Translations under genes and position numbers: made by a program
Part shown: in pieces, positions 27,001 to 39,000 of the stretch
Position numbering within the stretch: the stretch's first letter is position 1
Layout: every line of letters begins with the position of its first letter
Notes under the pieces: generated by a model
Database searches by the model: none
What the model was told of the DNA's origin: nothing
The model's input: the letters and a program-made list of their open reading frames with translations, nothing else
NCBI RefSeq assembly: GCF_932276165.1
Contig: NC_063984.1
Coordinates: 9,369,501-9,433,500, forward strand
Direction of reading: 5' to 3'
DNA: 64,000 nucleotides
Origin: Plutella xylostella
Lineage: Eukaryota > Arthropoda > Insecta > Lepidoptera > Plutellidae

Positions 27001-28434
27001 GGAATCGAATCAGATAGTACGTACAATGTAAATCTGCTACCATATTTTCCTTTGTTATCATAAAAGAGCTTTGTCTTCCAAGGAATACCAGGTATTTTCG
27101 TTATAAAGGAAAATATTATCTTAAGTTAAGCCAAGTTTTTAGATTGTTTTAGGGAGAAACTTTTCCTTTTAGGTCTTTTTTTTCGTTAAATATTCAATAA
27201 AGGTTTTGAAACTTCATTTTGCCGAAGTTACTGAACCTTTAAAGGAGCTGTCTGTACTGCATTCTTGATCGATTTTCCCGTAACAACAGGCGCCCGATTC
27301 CCTCTAATTCCACACTGTTAGGAGGGATTCCCCTGGCTCTACTCCCTGAGCTCCCCTAAAGGAAAACCCAATCTTTACTGCGAGACTCGCGCCGCGAGGC
27401 AAGGCATAGGTGAGAGCGAGTCGCTGAAATGTTATTACATTATTGGTTAATGAACTGAACGAATTTTATTTCATTATTGCCAGGAGTAACGTTGTAAATG
27501 CAACTTTAAGCCATAATAATGCGTAGTAGGTTCTAAACTAATCAGTTTCCGTGAAGGTTTCAGTGTCATGTAAGATTTCCTTGTGACCTCCAGCTGTGTG
27601 GATTGTGCAGTGGATCGCTATCTCAGTAATGGTCTGTTCCCGCCGCGCCGCGCGCTCCCGAAGCTTCTCTTATCTCAGCAATTCCCGGGAATCCCCTATC
27701 TTGTGACTTGTACTTTCCCAGATGAAATTGATTCTCGTATTTCGGGCGAGTTAAAATTGAGACACGTTTCAATTAGCTCCACTTTAATAGACAGACAGAA
27801 AGGCAATACATTTTTTCTCTCCTCTTTTTCCACCTTCCCACGGGGCTTAGCGTCTCTCTGAATCGGGTACTGTGAGTCAGCAATATCAACAGTCGAACAT
27901 TGCATCAAAATAACTACACCAACTAAAAAAAAATGTTTGAAGCATAGTCGCTGATGCAACTCGCAGACTAACTTAAATTGGCCGCATAGCAGTTATTTAC
28001 AGGCAGTACTGGCGTCCAATCGCCCAGCAAATTATTAAGGCGAGAGCGCTGGAAACTTATCTGTCCAGAGTTATACCGGCTGCCACGCCAGCCTGAAATA
28101 GCCTTTATGCTCGACGATGAGGAAAAATGAAGTATTGATAAAAGGCTGTGAAGACTCGACGCGGTAATAAGTGCTGTAATATTGCAATGCTCCATTTTAT
28201 CAACGCCCGCTGCGCTAGTTTGTATAGAAACGGCCACTCAGACTTGCTGTTTTTCTTTGCATGTTTGAGTTTGAATTTCTAGGTTTGCCAACGTTTGAAT
28301 TCCGTGGCATTTCAGGTAGCGTTTGAAATGTCATTAGTCTAGTATATTGGGGTTCAAATATAGCAAGTAGTTGAAGATAAGCTTGGCTCGTAACTTGTAT
28401 TCCGTACGGCGCGGTGTTGGGCGGCGCCCTCGCG

Positions 28435-28448
28435 GTTGCCATGGCAAC
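28435..28448. promoter_or_regulatory. RFX-type X-box motif (perfect palindrome)
   Basis: GTTGCCATGGCAAC matches the X-box consensus bound by RFX factors (family knowledge) and lies in a small GC-rich block. A second perfect motif is 646 bases downstream. No associated gene start is recognised. Confidence 0.45.
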
Positions 28449-29080
28449 CAGGATCGTTGAATTAGTTAGGCGAATGATAAAGTCTCTCCCCCCAGTTCGA
28501 TTGTTGTCGTGCAGGCCGCCTCTATTTCGGATACACGTGCTATTTGAGTTACTGCTTCAGCCGGCTCGATACCTCCGTCTACGCGTGGAGCTAGCTTTTA
28601 TGAAGCCTGCAATGCAATTTGCATACATGATTAGAATTTTTCATACTAAAGATACAGTAGTAAGAGCGTTGATGCAAAAAATATGACCTTTCTTTTGTTC
28701 ACTCAGTTGGCTATTGAGTGTATAAACAACTGCCCAGCTGGATGATTCAAACGCTTGCTAATTTAATTTAATATTTCTGCTCTTCATTAAAATTATTCAA
28801 AATGCGTGAATACCAGACCTGCATCCAACTCGAAAGAATTTTTCATTATCAGAATCAGAAGTCTACAATATGCAATAATGAACTGAACCCACGCTTTGCC
28901 AATTTGCATAGAAATTAAAGAAGTTCGCCATTCTCCTTTTTGTGAAAATGTTGTACCTATCTGTGAGTTACAGACTGTGAGTTATCCTTTGGTTAAGTAT
29001 GCAGTGTTTAAGTTTTCCTAATTAATGCTTTCTTTGTGTCGTTCCTTCGTCGCGCCGAGGGTCTATGACCTACGCCGCCG

Positions 29081-29094
29081 GTTGCTATGGCAAC
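29081..29094. promoter_or_regulatory. Second RFX-type X-box motif
   Basis: GTTGCTATGGCAAC, again in a CpG-rich stretch. Paired with the motif at 28435. Confidence 0.45.
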
Positions 29095-32000
29095 GAGAAG
29101 AGTGTTTTACATACATAGAGCCACTACTACGTACGGTCTGCAATAGAACTTAGCATTCGTTTTCAAATGAATTTATTTTACTGGTTATGGAAGCGCATTT
29201 GTAAATTATATATTGATTATGATTCATTTTGTGTAGTCTGAGTTATCTAACAAATGCGGTTTACTCGGCCCGGTAGGTCCACTTTACACCAAAATTACGG
29301 CACGAGATAAAATTAACCATGATATTTATTTCCAAACCGATTTAAAAAAAATTAATAACTTAAATAAAATGCTCAACGGTTTATCAACAGTTGACAGCCA
29401 ATAATTCAGTATTCATTCTCACATAAATTATTTATTTCCTACTGTTTCGCTGCTGGCTGTACTGCAAGGATGAATAAAAGCTTATTATCAGCGGCTTTCA
29501 TAAAATAACCCTTTTGTGGCACGTGCTACGGCACAGCTACTTTCCACTGTAAATGTATATACTCTCCCACTTTTGTCCCGTTTTTGTGTATATTCTCTCT
29601 CTCTTTGCTTGTCTGAGCATGTGAAGTTCCTTTAGAATAGAACTAGGTTTTGTTAATATGTATTCCACTTTATGTGTTTATAAGAAGCTATGCTTGAAAG
29701 GTATTATTTTTAGTCACAAAGGAAAGTGTGAAGCCTGCTGTTAGTTGAAGGATAGTCGGTGAGAATTTATCTGAAGGTATCTTTCATCTATTAAGGAATT
29801 TGCGGGTTAGATAAAATAGTTCTTCCAATCGTCATAATTTTATCCAACTTGTAAATCTGAGTGACTCTTAAACTTTTTTACACCGAAGTCTACCTCGTAA
29901 TGTTTATAAATATAGCGAACGCTTTTACGACAATGAAATAAATCTGACAGTAAAAATATAATGTGTACAATTTATTATTGTTTTTGCTCGTCCCAAACAC
30001 TATCGGGCGAGCGCAGATCAATAGGTTTTCTCGCCTCTTTTCCTTTGTGTACTCAGCGAGCCCTCTCTGAGCAAATAACTGAAATAAGCATAGAATAATT
30101 TATCCTGGCATGTCCTATTCTATTATATTAGCTAAGTTAACAATATTACGGAACACCCATTCGCTGTTATGGGACTCAATATTAGCTGCGCTCATCCGAA
30201 TTGGTATGTCGTGATGACGACACGGAAACACGAGGCGAAGGGAACTGAGGGAAATCGAATCGAACCTTTTTGTACAACTGTGTTAAGTAAGTTGACATAG
30301 TTTTTGTTCTTACTATCGTACTAAAATTGCGTTGTTGGAGTCCAGCTGATAAATGTTTTACAAGTTTGGTAAAAAGTTGTGGAAAATTCTCATTCTCATT
30401 GATCGCCACCAGTCGAATCCGTCATTATTATCATTGAAAATATCAGTAGGAAAGTTTCCTAACATCCCGAAAGTTTGCACAAGGGGTTGTAATGTAACGG
30501 CAAGTTTATGTGTGACTTTCCTGATTTATTATGTAAATATGGCCATATTGGATTGTTAAGTTTTGAAGGTAACTTTGTGTGCTTATGTGACCCTTGTCTT
30601 AATAAGGTTACTTACTCTTTTATTTGTACTTGTAGTTTTCTTTTCGACATCTCAAAATAGCCCCTTTGTTTCTTAATTTCATTCTGGCACTTAGGTAAAT
30701 ATTCAGTCGTGTGCAATGGCGTACTTAATGGTAATAGAATTTTCTACCACAACCTTTGGAGTTGTGGAGAAAGTAAAAGGTAGTGCTACAGAGGGTTTCT
30801 TTAGTATTATGATTGCATACTCATTCTTAATTGCAGTAGGTATAGATCTACCTATTTGAAGTTACATGAAGCAAAAGATTAATATAAACTACACGTACTG
30901 GTACCTATCTCTTATTAATAAAATTGATATAAAGATGACATAAATAATGACGCAGCTATTCATCGCAATTAGGTACCTATATATCTAATTATAAATATGT
31001 ATACATATAACTGGTTATAAAATCATAATTTGATACCAATATGTACTGGGCTTTACTGAAATAAATGAATTTAATTAATTTTAATTTAAGTTTCTTAAAC
31101 TTGTTTAGATTCTAACTAGTATTTTATTTTGATTTACTTCGAAAGCGGCTCTCTCCTTCCGTCACAAAACAAGCTCACCCATCGTTCATCATCTAGTTAC
31201 ATCATTATCGTGATTTCTTCTCAATATTCGGAATTACCTAGAGTCTAAATGTATGGATTGCAGTATGTACTGGATGTACGCAATATTCTGAGTTAACTGT
31301 AAACTTAATGACATTGCAGAATTAATTTACGTTTCAAGTAACTGTAAACATAATACGTACAAAACCTGATATTTAGCCCGCGTTAAGTAAGTACCCAGCT
31401 GTGCAGGATATGTAGACGATGTTCATACATTTACAATACATACGCACTTACGTTACGGTATACCTCATTATCTATTGTTCTTGCCCTAAACCCACTTGGG
31501 TGAGCTGATGGAGCGTGCCTGGGCCAGGCCGGATCCGCGGGCCGCCGCGCGCATTGTTCTCTTCCTGATCTATTGCGACACGACATGTAGGTACAATGTA
31601 GTGTAGGTACAGCACACATGTGCCCGTGTCGCCCAGTAGCCGCGCAACTGCTCACCAGACCGGCGAATAATTATTACCTGACTGGAAACGAGTCCACCCG
31701 CCATGGAGGTTGTCTATGGCGTGTAGCTGGCCAGTAACAAAATATTATAAAGAAAATGGTGACACGACAAGCAAATATAAATTCTCAATTTGATAAGTCT
31801 CAGATATGCTACCGTTGCCAAAACGGACCGGCAGTATTATTGGAGGCGGCGCAATCTCAGCTGAGACAGACAGGAAAAGCGGACCCTTTTCCTGGCGTAG
31901 ATAGTGGACTCCAGATGGAGATTTTCCTCCTCAGGCAACCCGGTCAATTTATAGCAGCACTGATTGGGTCATTTTCCACGAGCGATCGACAATTTGGTCA

Positions 32001-32882
32001 CGTAAAGCTAATCCTGGCCCGATTGTCAGCTTTAATAAAGTGTCCTCTTGTCCTTTGAGGAATTAGGAACACCGCCGTTTTAGTTTAGTAATAATCCTTT
32101 TGAGAAATATAATGTCTGCGGCCTCCGGCTGTAGCTCGTATAGCGTAAAGATAATGAAATGGAACTTATGTCTTAGCCTTGTTATTTTATAGCCGACGTA
32201 AACCTAAGGTATTGTATGTTCAGTTCATACGCCGCATAACTGAAGGGGTTCGCTTTATCTTTTTGTGTCAAGGTGTATCTACGATTTTTGAATAGTCCAT
32301 TTGCGTGTGCGCTCGTAAAGCGAGCCCGTGATGAACTAGTTTTCGAACAAACTCATCCATCAACTGTTTTACTTCCGTAATGCGGTTTTAGTCGCTTGCC
32401 AAAACTATTTTGTTACATTTTTATTTACGCTGACACAAAACACACGTTTAATAAGTTTTTGCAACATTCAACAAACAATTTATCTGTCGTTTGCAATTTG
32501 GTTTCATGGCAAAAACTCTGTGTAAACTTTTACTGCTAAATTGTCGTTTTGCGTGCATGGAGAATTTATTTCGTAATTTTTGTTTTTATGTAGAAATTTT
32601 AATGCTATTAAAGTTGCTATTACTTCCTTAATACGAGCAATTATTAAAAATGAATCGGCTTAATTGGAAGATAAAAACAGACCTACTTAAATTTATAATG
32701 TTTTTTTTTACATGAATGTTATTATTATCAATATCAATATTTGATTAAATTATGATATTCTATTCTCACCAGCTCTCTTCTTGTATATGGTTAATAATAC
32801 CTATATACCTACTACCTAACGGATTGCCCCAACACCCATTTCAAATGTACCTTTAACTAAACCGCAACCTTTCCATCCGCAG

Positions 32883-33099
32883 GGCACGAAGCTATGGATA
32901 ATAATGGAGTACCTCGGCGGCGGGTCCGCGCTGGACCTCATGAAGGCGGGCAGCTTCGAGGAGATGCACATCGCGGTGATCCTGCGCGAGGTGCTGCGCG
33001 GCCTCGACTACCTGCACTCGGAGCGGAAGCTGCACAGGGACATCAAGGCCGCCAATGTGCTGTTGAGCGAGATGGGTGATGTCAAGCTGGCTGATTTCG
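32883..33099 (+). CDS. GckIII: GckIII exon: hinge and catalytic loop (HRD to DFG)
   Basis: Begins after a pyrimidine-rich tract ending in cgcag and reads GTKLWIIMEYLGGGSALDL in phase 0. It contains HRDIKAANVL and ends inside the DFG glycine codon (phase 1) at a strong GTGAGT donor. The missing upstream exon should end with the YYGSYL-type segment. A decayed duplicate of the end of this exon lies just downstream in the intron (33163-33224). Confidence 0.95.
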
Positions 33100-36000
33100 G
33101 TGAGTTTTCTATACGGATTCCGACCATCTACTAATCTAAACACTAAGACGAAGCAGTATAGAGGCATCATGGCCAATGTGCTGCTCAGCGAGATGGGAGA
33201 CGTGAAGCTGGTTGGTTTCGTTAAGGAGGCTTTAATATAGCGATCTTCTCATTGATGTCAGTGACGAACACACGAGCTAGATTGTGAGTAGACGTGAAGC
33301 TGGCTGATATGCAGATTAGTATTGCAGAGGAAGCAGGATAAGAGCATCAAAGAGACGAATGTAAGAGCAAGGCAAGCAAGGGGTGTATTTATACAGTACG
33401 TTATCTGCATGGTTTTCATTTTCCGGACAAGATGATAAAGTAGAATTTCTTATTACTTCGTCCTCCATTAGTCCATTGTAGATTTAAAGGCAACCCAATA
33501 AATTATTACCACATTAATCTCTCCAAAATGAGAACTTGATCCGTGCCGCAAAGATCAAAGGCTAAAACTCAACAAATGTAGGTCAAGTCGAAGCCGAGCC
33601 GAGCTTTGCTCAAGTAAAACATTCGGCGTACTGTAAGCCGCCGGCTTTGTGTCCTAAACACATCTTACTGTTGTTCCGATCCCAACACTAGGCTGTGCTA
33701 GGCCTTGGCGCGTCGCCAGTGTTCAATGTTTGAACTGGTGTTGGGTTGGGACGCTCTGGGAAATAACCGTTCACGCTTAAAAACCGCTGTGTATTGATGA
33801 CCCTACTTTATGTGGCCGGCCATGCTAATAACCCGATAGTGGGGCATTGGACATATTGTATATGCACCTATGTTTCTGTTATGCTTTAATTTCTTATTCA
33901 TACTTGAGGAAAAGCTTTTTAGCAGCCATAATGTTATGGTTATTTTATGATTATCACACTTTTAGTATGAGTTTTTAATTTAACTTTTGCTTATATTTTT
34001 TCCGATTGACTTTGTTTTTTCTACTTCCGCACATCCTAGCGTTTATATTGATCAAGTGTACAAAAATAAAAGGCTTTGAATATGCAATGCATATGCAGTG
34101 ATTTCGGCTCCAACAGGAAAATTCGCTTTGGCTATCTAGAGCAAACGCTGCAAACGCTCCCAATCTGTCGTCGTTCAATCCGTTGTTGTTTTACGAACAT
34201 TGATATGCTTAAATACACCGACATATTAATTACAGGGCTATACCTACACTAAAAGAGATTGTAATGTACTTAAAAGTCGGTGTTCAAACACACAGAACAC
34301 GAGTAGAGTTTTATGAACTGTCTCGACAGTTTTATAGCGAGCCGCGGCCCGCGCCAGCAACGGCGGCCGATAGTGCATGCAACGATAATTTTATGATTTT
34401 ATATGCTGCCCCGTTGACAGTTTACGATTACGATTTGATTACCACAGTTGGGACGTTGACCCGTGCCCCAGTTGGCGACATGTCATTTTTCATTAGGTTT
34501 ATTAACGGTATTATGTAATGGTTTAAAATTAACCGGCGCTCGCTGTTGATGGGTAATCTATTTTCGGTCTTGGAAGTTTAATGCGATATAAATTGCCTTT
34601 GTTTGTTTGCGGATTCGTTTGGTTGGTGTACGGAATTACATTTCTATTTCTGTATGATTTATTATTGGCTGTGAATGAATGCAGTGTGAAAATACGTCAA
34701 TTAACGTATTCCGATGTCAAGCTGCCCTGTGACGCCCACGTTTTTGCATTGCACTTATAATATACTGTAAGAGGAGTAATGTATTATGTATTGTAATTTA
34801 TGTGCCACGGAAGACTTCTGAATGACATTCAATATTCCTATGTGCACTTACAAATAATACACACTTTCAAATGAATGCTAAGAAAATGTCCGTGTAGGTG
34901 TTAAAACATGCACAGTGAATGAGAAACTGTTTGCTTTTGTAATTCAAGGCTGGAGTTGTTGAAGTGATCTCGGCATTGATTGACGAATGTTTTGTTATTG
35001 AATGTCGTAATAAGCATGCATATGCTGACATACAATACAATGCTAAGGAGAATATGATTTGTGAAATTGGCAATTTACATTTGTAAGTACCATTTATGGC
35101 GTGACGGTCTAGGGGTTACAGATTCTAGTCTATCATACATGGCATGGTTACAAAAACTAATGTGTGCTATTTACTATTACGTAAAGTTAAAACAACAACA
35201 TCATCATCATCACCGTACAGTAATTTTCCTCTGTCGGAAAAGCCTCTTCCAAGGAGCGCTGCAACACTCTACCTCACCCACTATCAACCTATCCATTTAA
35301 ATCCCAAACCTAATATAAATCCTTAAACATTGCAGGCGTGGCCGGGCAGCTGACGAACACTACAAGCAAGCGCAACACATTCGTGGGCACGCCCTTCTGG
35401 ATGGCGCCCGAGGTCATCAAGCAGTCATGCTACGACAGCAAGGCGGACATCTGGTCGCTGGGCATCACCGCCATCGAGCTGGCCAAGGGCGAGCCGCCCA
35501 ACTCGGAGCTGCACCCCATGAGAGTCCTCTTCCTCATCCCCAAGAATAACCCCCCGCAGCTCACCGGCAGCTATTCCAAGCCGTTCAAAGAGTTCGTCGA
35601 GGCGTGCCTCAATAAGGACCCGGAAAATGTGAGTGCTTTGTCTCGTTAAGTGGTGTGAAGTTTGTGTTTGCATATTTTAGACTAGCGCTGCATGTGGGAC
35701 GGAGCGCCTCAAAGGCCTCTTGAGTTTTGGGGAAATAAGATCTTGTAAAATCTTTGTAGCGAAATACGTAACAGCGTTTTACAGTCGCGACTTTATTTAA
35801 TGCAAGTTTTTTTTTCCGTTTTCAGAGGCCAACAGCAAAAGAATTATTAAAGTTCCAATTCATCCGAAAGGCGAAGAAGAACTCGTATCTAATGGATCTT
35901 ATAGATAGGTATAAGAAGTGGAAGGCGCAGCGGAGCGAGGAGAGCGAGACCGAGTCCGAAAACTCTGATTCGTAAGTCACTTCTACTTGTTATTAAGTCT

Positions 36001-39000
36001 GTGGTAGTACTGGTCAGGACACTTGCGGGCATATTATTATAGCCATCCAACTAAACCATAACAAAAAAACCGGAAAATATAAGTAAATCTCCCGCTGTTT
36101 TTCCTGTAAAGCTGCATTTTTAAGCTGATTGCTTTTAACTAGTATAAGCCAAGTCTAGACGATCAAAATCCACTTCGGAGTAAATCCTTTCGTCTGGTCC
36201 CTAGTCGCGTTTCCACACGTCCGTTCATTCACCGCACAGACGCGACACACATAACAAATAGCCCGTGTTTGTGTCCTCCTCTTCTATTTGTACCTATCCC
36301 TCTAATGAATGTTTTATATCGACATTACCGAAACAGAAGTAACTCAAGATAACAAATATTTTTCCTAACAAGATATGAGCATGAAACTTAAACTAAAGAT
36401 TTGCATATCATCGGTAGTAGGCCGAAGTTTTCAAGAACATAATATTTGTAAAAAAAAACTTCGTCAAAGTATTATTCCCTCAAGAGAAACTCGTATTCAA
36501 AGAAGAGACATTGTTAAAACATGTCCTCTGAGGCGGGAGTAAGGAAAGTTTTGTATTATGTTGTACATTACAAAGTGAAGTTGTGAACACATTATGCTCT
36601 AGAGCCCAGGGACCCTATTTGTGATTACTTGTCAAAGTTATTTCAAGTTTACACGTCATTAAACCACGGTTTTCCTCCGGTTTATGTGTATTTTAGAGGT
36701 TTCCTTATACTGAATAATATAAGGAAAACTTTAAATTACGTTGACTCCTGAATAGCTGAATAGAGTTTTTTTTGGCAATTAAGCTACACAATGACAAGAC
36801 GACCGAATGGCGTAGTGGTTAGTGACCTGACTACTGAGCCGATGGTCCCGGGTTCGATTCCCGGCTGGGGCAGATATTTGTTTAAACACAGATATTTGTT
36901 CTCGGGTCTTGGATGTGCCCGTAAAATGGCAATAGGCCCGCCCCCTATTACATTGGGACTAACATAACACTCTGGCGAAAAGTGGGTGCAGCAATGCACC
37001 TCTGCCTACCCCGCAAGGGAGTACATTAGTACAAGGCGTGAGTGCGTGTGTGTGTGTGTGTAAGCTACACAAATCTCGACGATAACAGATGGATTCAATG
37101 TTATTAAGTTTACATGCAAATATCTTTAGCATCATTAGGTCCTCTGCCCTCTTGTCGAAAGATCCCGTCTTTGTTGAATAAACTTATCATAGTCTTAAGT
37201 TATCCTACCGACATGAACGATCCCCAAATTCTGTGCACCACCTTTTGACCCTCTACGCTTGCTTGCTTACCTAACCACCTCTCTATTCTCCATTCCAGTG
37301 AGGACTCTGGGAGGCCGGACGGCGACGCGGACGAGCCGTGGGTGATGACGGTGCGCGGCAACCGCGGGCTGGTGCAGCCGGACATGCCGCCGCCCGACGT
37401 CATACACGAGCGCGAGCACACGCGGCGGATTGACCACACAGGTGAACACTCTACAAGTTATGCTATCCTGGTAGTTTGACGCAATAACCACACCATAGGA
37501 ATAAGAACGTATAACACAGGTACGGATGTTGTCCTGGTACATCGACTGATTGAAATAACCGTGCCAGAGGTCATTAATGAAGGGCACATGCGGGGCGGAA
37601 CGACTAATCAGGTAGACTCCTTAGAAGTTATCTTGTCCTAGTACTTTGACCGACGGAATAACCGAGAAAGCATGGTGGAATGACACAGGTACTTATGTTT
37701 TACCTGGTATGCTTTGCTGTATTTACATGATCGCGTCAAAATTCCTGAATAAGTATGCTTGAGGTATATGCCATACAGGTACGCAGAATCAGAGGTCATG
37801 AATGACACCGAATGCGAAGTGGATCGACCACACTGTACTCTTTAGTAGTTATGTTGTCCTGGTAATTTCGCTGGTACAAATAACCGCACCAGAGGTCATT
37901 AATGAGAAGGATTGCGAGGCGGATCTACCAGAAACTCCCTTTTGCCTACTTTAATATCTTGCATTGTTGCAATAGTCAATACTTTTCCAAATCAAGATAA
38001 TAAAAATCCTTACCAATCAATGTGTAATTGCAGCCATCCAAGTGGCGACGTCGCCGGCGGTGGCGAAGCAGAACGGCTCCGTGCGCGAGGAGGCTCCCGT
38101 CGACAACCACGCCGCCAAGCCGCCGCCGCTCAACAACAACACCACCGTCGACAAACAACAGGTATGCACACCGCGTGTAGTTGTACTACGCATTTAGGAG
38201 GCGATACGCAGTAAAGTTCCAATCGAGTGAGCCAGGTGCAGGCATGCAGTGAGAGAAATGAGTAGAATAGAATACACCGCAATATAAGTTACTGTATGAG
38301 TGACCTGACCACTTCACAATCTATAATCCAGTTATAGAGTTTTTCCCCACGCTAAGAAGATGACTGTGTAATTCCATAACATATTAAAATTATACATTTT
38401 TATACCATAAAAACAGCTTGATTTTGATAAATAAATATGTGGGGACATCTCACACACGGCCATCCGACCCAAAGCTAGGCAGAACCTGTGTTATGGGTGT
38501 CGGACAGCTGATATATCTACACAAATACATAGATAGATGCATACTAAATATAAATATCTCTTTAACAAAGGCTTGCTTCTGGTGGCTTACAACTCCCATT
38601 ACACCAATTCGTGATTTAAAAATAAATGTGATAAGTACTATTCTAACGGTATACAAGGTTATTGATAAAGTGATAAAGTATTATGAGTTTAATAACTAGC
38701 TTTTAAGGAGCTGCATTTTATATCTGAAGTTAATTAAAAAGATACCTGTACTTCTATATTAGTCATTTTGTTATCGGACATTCTAAATTGGTATGTGGTA
38801 AAATAAGTATCGCAAATCATTAGGTTGCTGGGTAATCAAAGTGTTGATTGATAAGGGTGGGGATTTCCTATAGATTGGAGTCAATGATGATTCCACATAT
38901 TTGTGTCTGTAATGAAAAACGTCATACCAATCTACATTGTAGCTAACTTAAAATCATCGTTATCATCACCCAATGATTGTCAACTGCTGAAACATAGACC

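Larger units (their letters stand above)
17487..32882. other. Long non-coding stretch before the first GckIII exon in the window
   Basis: Apart from the decayed SINE at 19657, the hairpin at 20998 and the X-box motifs, I see no gene. I looked for the kinase glycine loop and the VAIK region and did not find them, so this is best read as part of a very large GckIII intron, or as 5' flank if an unrecognised small exon exists. An imperfect palindrome (ctacactatagtgtag) is at about 22166. Confidence 0.5.

Noticed and set aside
28414..28686. 90-codon plus-strand frame starting in the X-box region
   Set aside because: No domain recognised. The start overlaps a regulatory motif and composition changes along the frame. 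Treated as chance.
32892..33176. 94-codon antisense frame over the kinase exon
   Set aside because: Shadow of the GC-rich catalytic-loop exon on the opposite strand.
35196..35213. CAT-repeat run as a histidine-coding exon
   Set aside because: It sits in the intron before the activation-segment exon and is out of phase with it. A simple microsatellite.
36801..36875. Functional tRNA gene
   Set aside because: Box A and box B are present, but the cloverleaf stems do not pair well and a SINE body with target duplications follows. It is a SINE head.
36784..36999. 71-codon minus-strand frame also seen at 63043-63282
   Set aside because: It is the reverse translation of the SINE sequence, which explains why it occurs twice.
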